Part shown: one piece after another, positions 24,479 through 24,551 of the stretch
Position numbering within the stretch: the first letter of the stretch is position 1
How the letters are laid out: every line of letters starts with the position of its first letter
Assembly: GCA_043421945.1 (NCBI GenBank)
Contig: JBHOGO010000073.1
Coordinates: 1-24,551 of the forward strand
Origin: Thaumasiovibrio sp043421945
Lineage (GTDB): Bacteria > Pseudomonadota > Gammaproteobacteria > Enterobacterales > Vibrionaceae
Reading direction: 5' to 3'
Length of the DNA stretch: 24,551 bases
The notes under the pieces: generated by a model
What the model saw: only the letters and a program-made list of their open reading frames with translations
Told to the model about the DNA's origin: nothing
Database searches by the model: none
Translations under genes and position numbers: made by a program

Positions 24479-24490
24479 TCAGACTGCTGA

Positions 24491-24520
24491 CAAAGGTCTA
24501 GCCATCGGGCTAGACCTTTG
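24491..24520 (+). terminator. 13-bp perfect hairpin after glnE
   Basis: The stem CAAAGGTCTAGCC/GGCTAGACCTTTG has an ATCG loop and no following T run beyond the stem. It is the second hairpin 179-208 bases after the glnE stop. The stretch 24313-24455 before the two hairpins holds nothing I can support. AGGGG followed by ATGGATATCC at 24542 could be the first codons of a gene beyond the window. Confidence 0.5.
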
Positions 24521-24551
24521 ATCTAATAGGGGTATCGAAATATGGATATCC

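Noticed and set aside
24197..24490. 97-codon open frame overlapping the end of glnE
   Set aside because: It lies mostly in another frame of glnE, then runs through the hairpins; no family and no ribosome-binding site.

Overview
The window is chromosomal DNA of a gammaproteobacterium, most likely a member of the Vibrionaceae. RpoD, DnaG, RpsU, FolB, UppP, Cca and GlnE read as close relatives of the E. coli and Vibrio proteins. A GspA protein with a GspB domain at its C-terminus, a short PiT transporter paired with a DUF47 protein, and a folK-like gene overlapping folB also fit Vibrionaceae. I could not run a search, so the genus stays open.

Layout. (1) 1-944 holds no convincing gene. It lies on the 3' side of a minus-strand tRNA-Ile2 (anticodon CAU, 990-1065) that has its own promoter and terminator. 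(2) 1196-5715, minus strand, is the macromolecular-synthesis operon in the order rpsU, yqeY, dnaG, rpoD. It links ribosome, replication-primer and sigma-70 synthesis. (3) 5899-9484 holds tsaD (plus), plsY (minus) and the folB/folK-like/uppP operon (plus), covering tRNA t6A modification, phospholipid synthesis, folate and cell-wall lipid carrier. (4) 9764-10540 is an unrecognised lipoprotein. (5) 10635-14243 is cca (minus) diverging from a gspA-gspB fusion (plus), a secretin assembly factor for type II secretion. (6) 14355-17068, minus strand, is a YgiM-like SH3 anchor protein, then a PiT phosphate permease and its DUF47 partner. (7) 17249-18766 is ygiF, a CYTH/CHAD triphosphatase. (8) 18858-21360 is a divergent pair, a voltage-sensor-type K+ channel and a methyl-accepting chemotaxis protein. 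(9) 21460-24312 is glnE, followed by two strong hairpins.

As I remember the E. coli map, the backbone (ileX, rpoD, dnaG, rpsU, tsaD, plsY, folB, uppP, cca, ygiM, ygiF, glnE) is in the same order there. The genes that look added are yqeY, the folK-like gene, the lipoprotein, gspAB, DUF47-pit and the channel/chemoreceptor pair. Several start codons were moved downstream of the longest open frame, using ribosome-binding sites and family N-termini: rpoD, tsaD, plsY, folB, gspAB, ygiM, DUF47 and ygiF.

I see no CRISPR array, insertion sequence, phage gene or obvious new defence system. The most useful leads are the divergent folK paralogue with changed catalytic positions, the GspA-GspB fusion, the phosphate-themed divergent locus with an operator-like palindrome, the unknown lipoprotein, and the tRNA-flanking gene desert.
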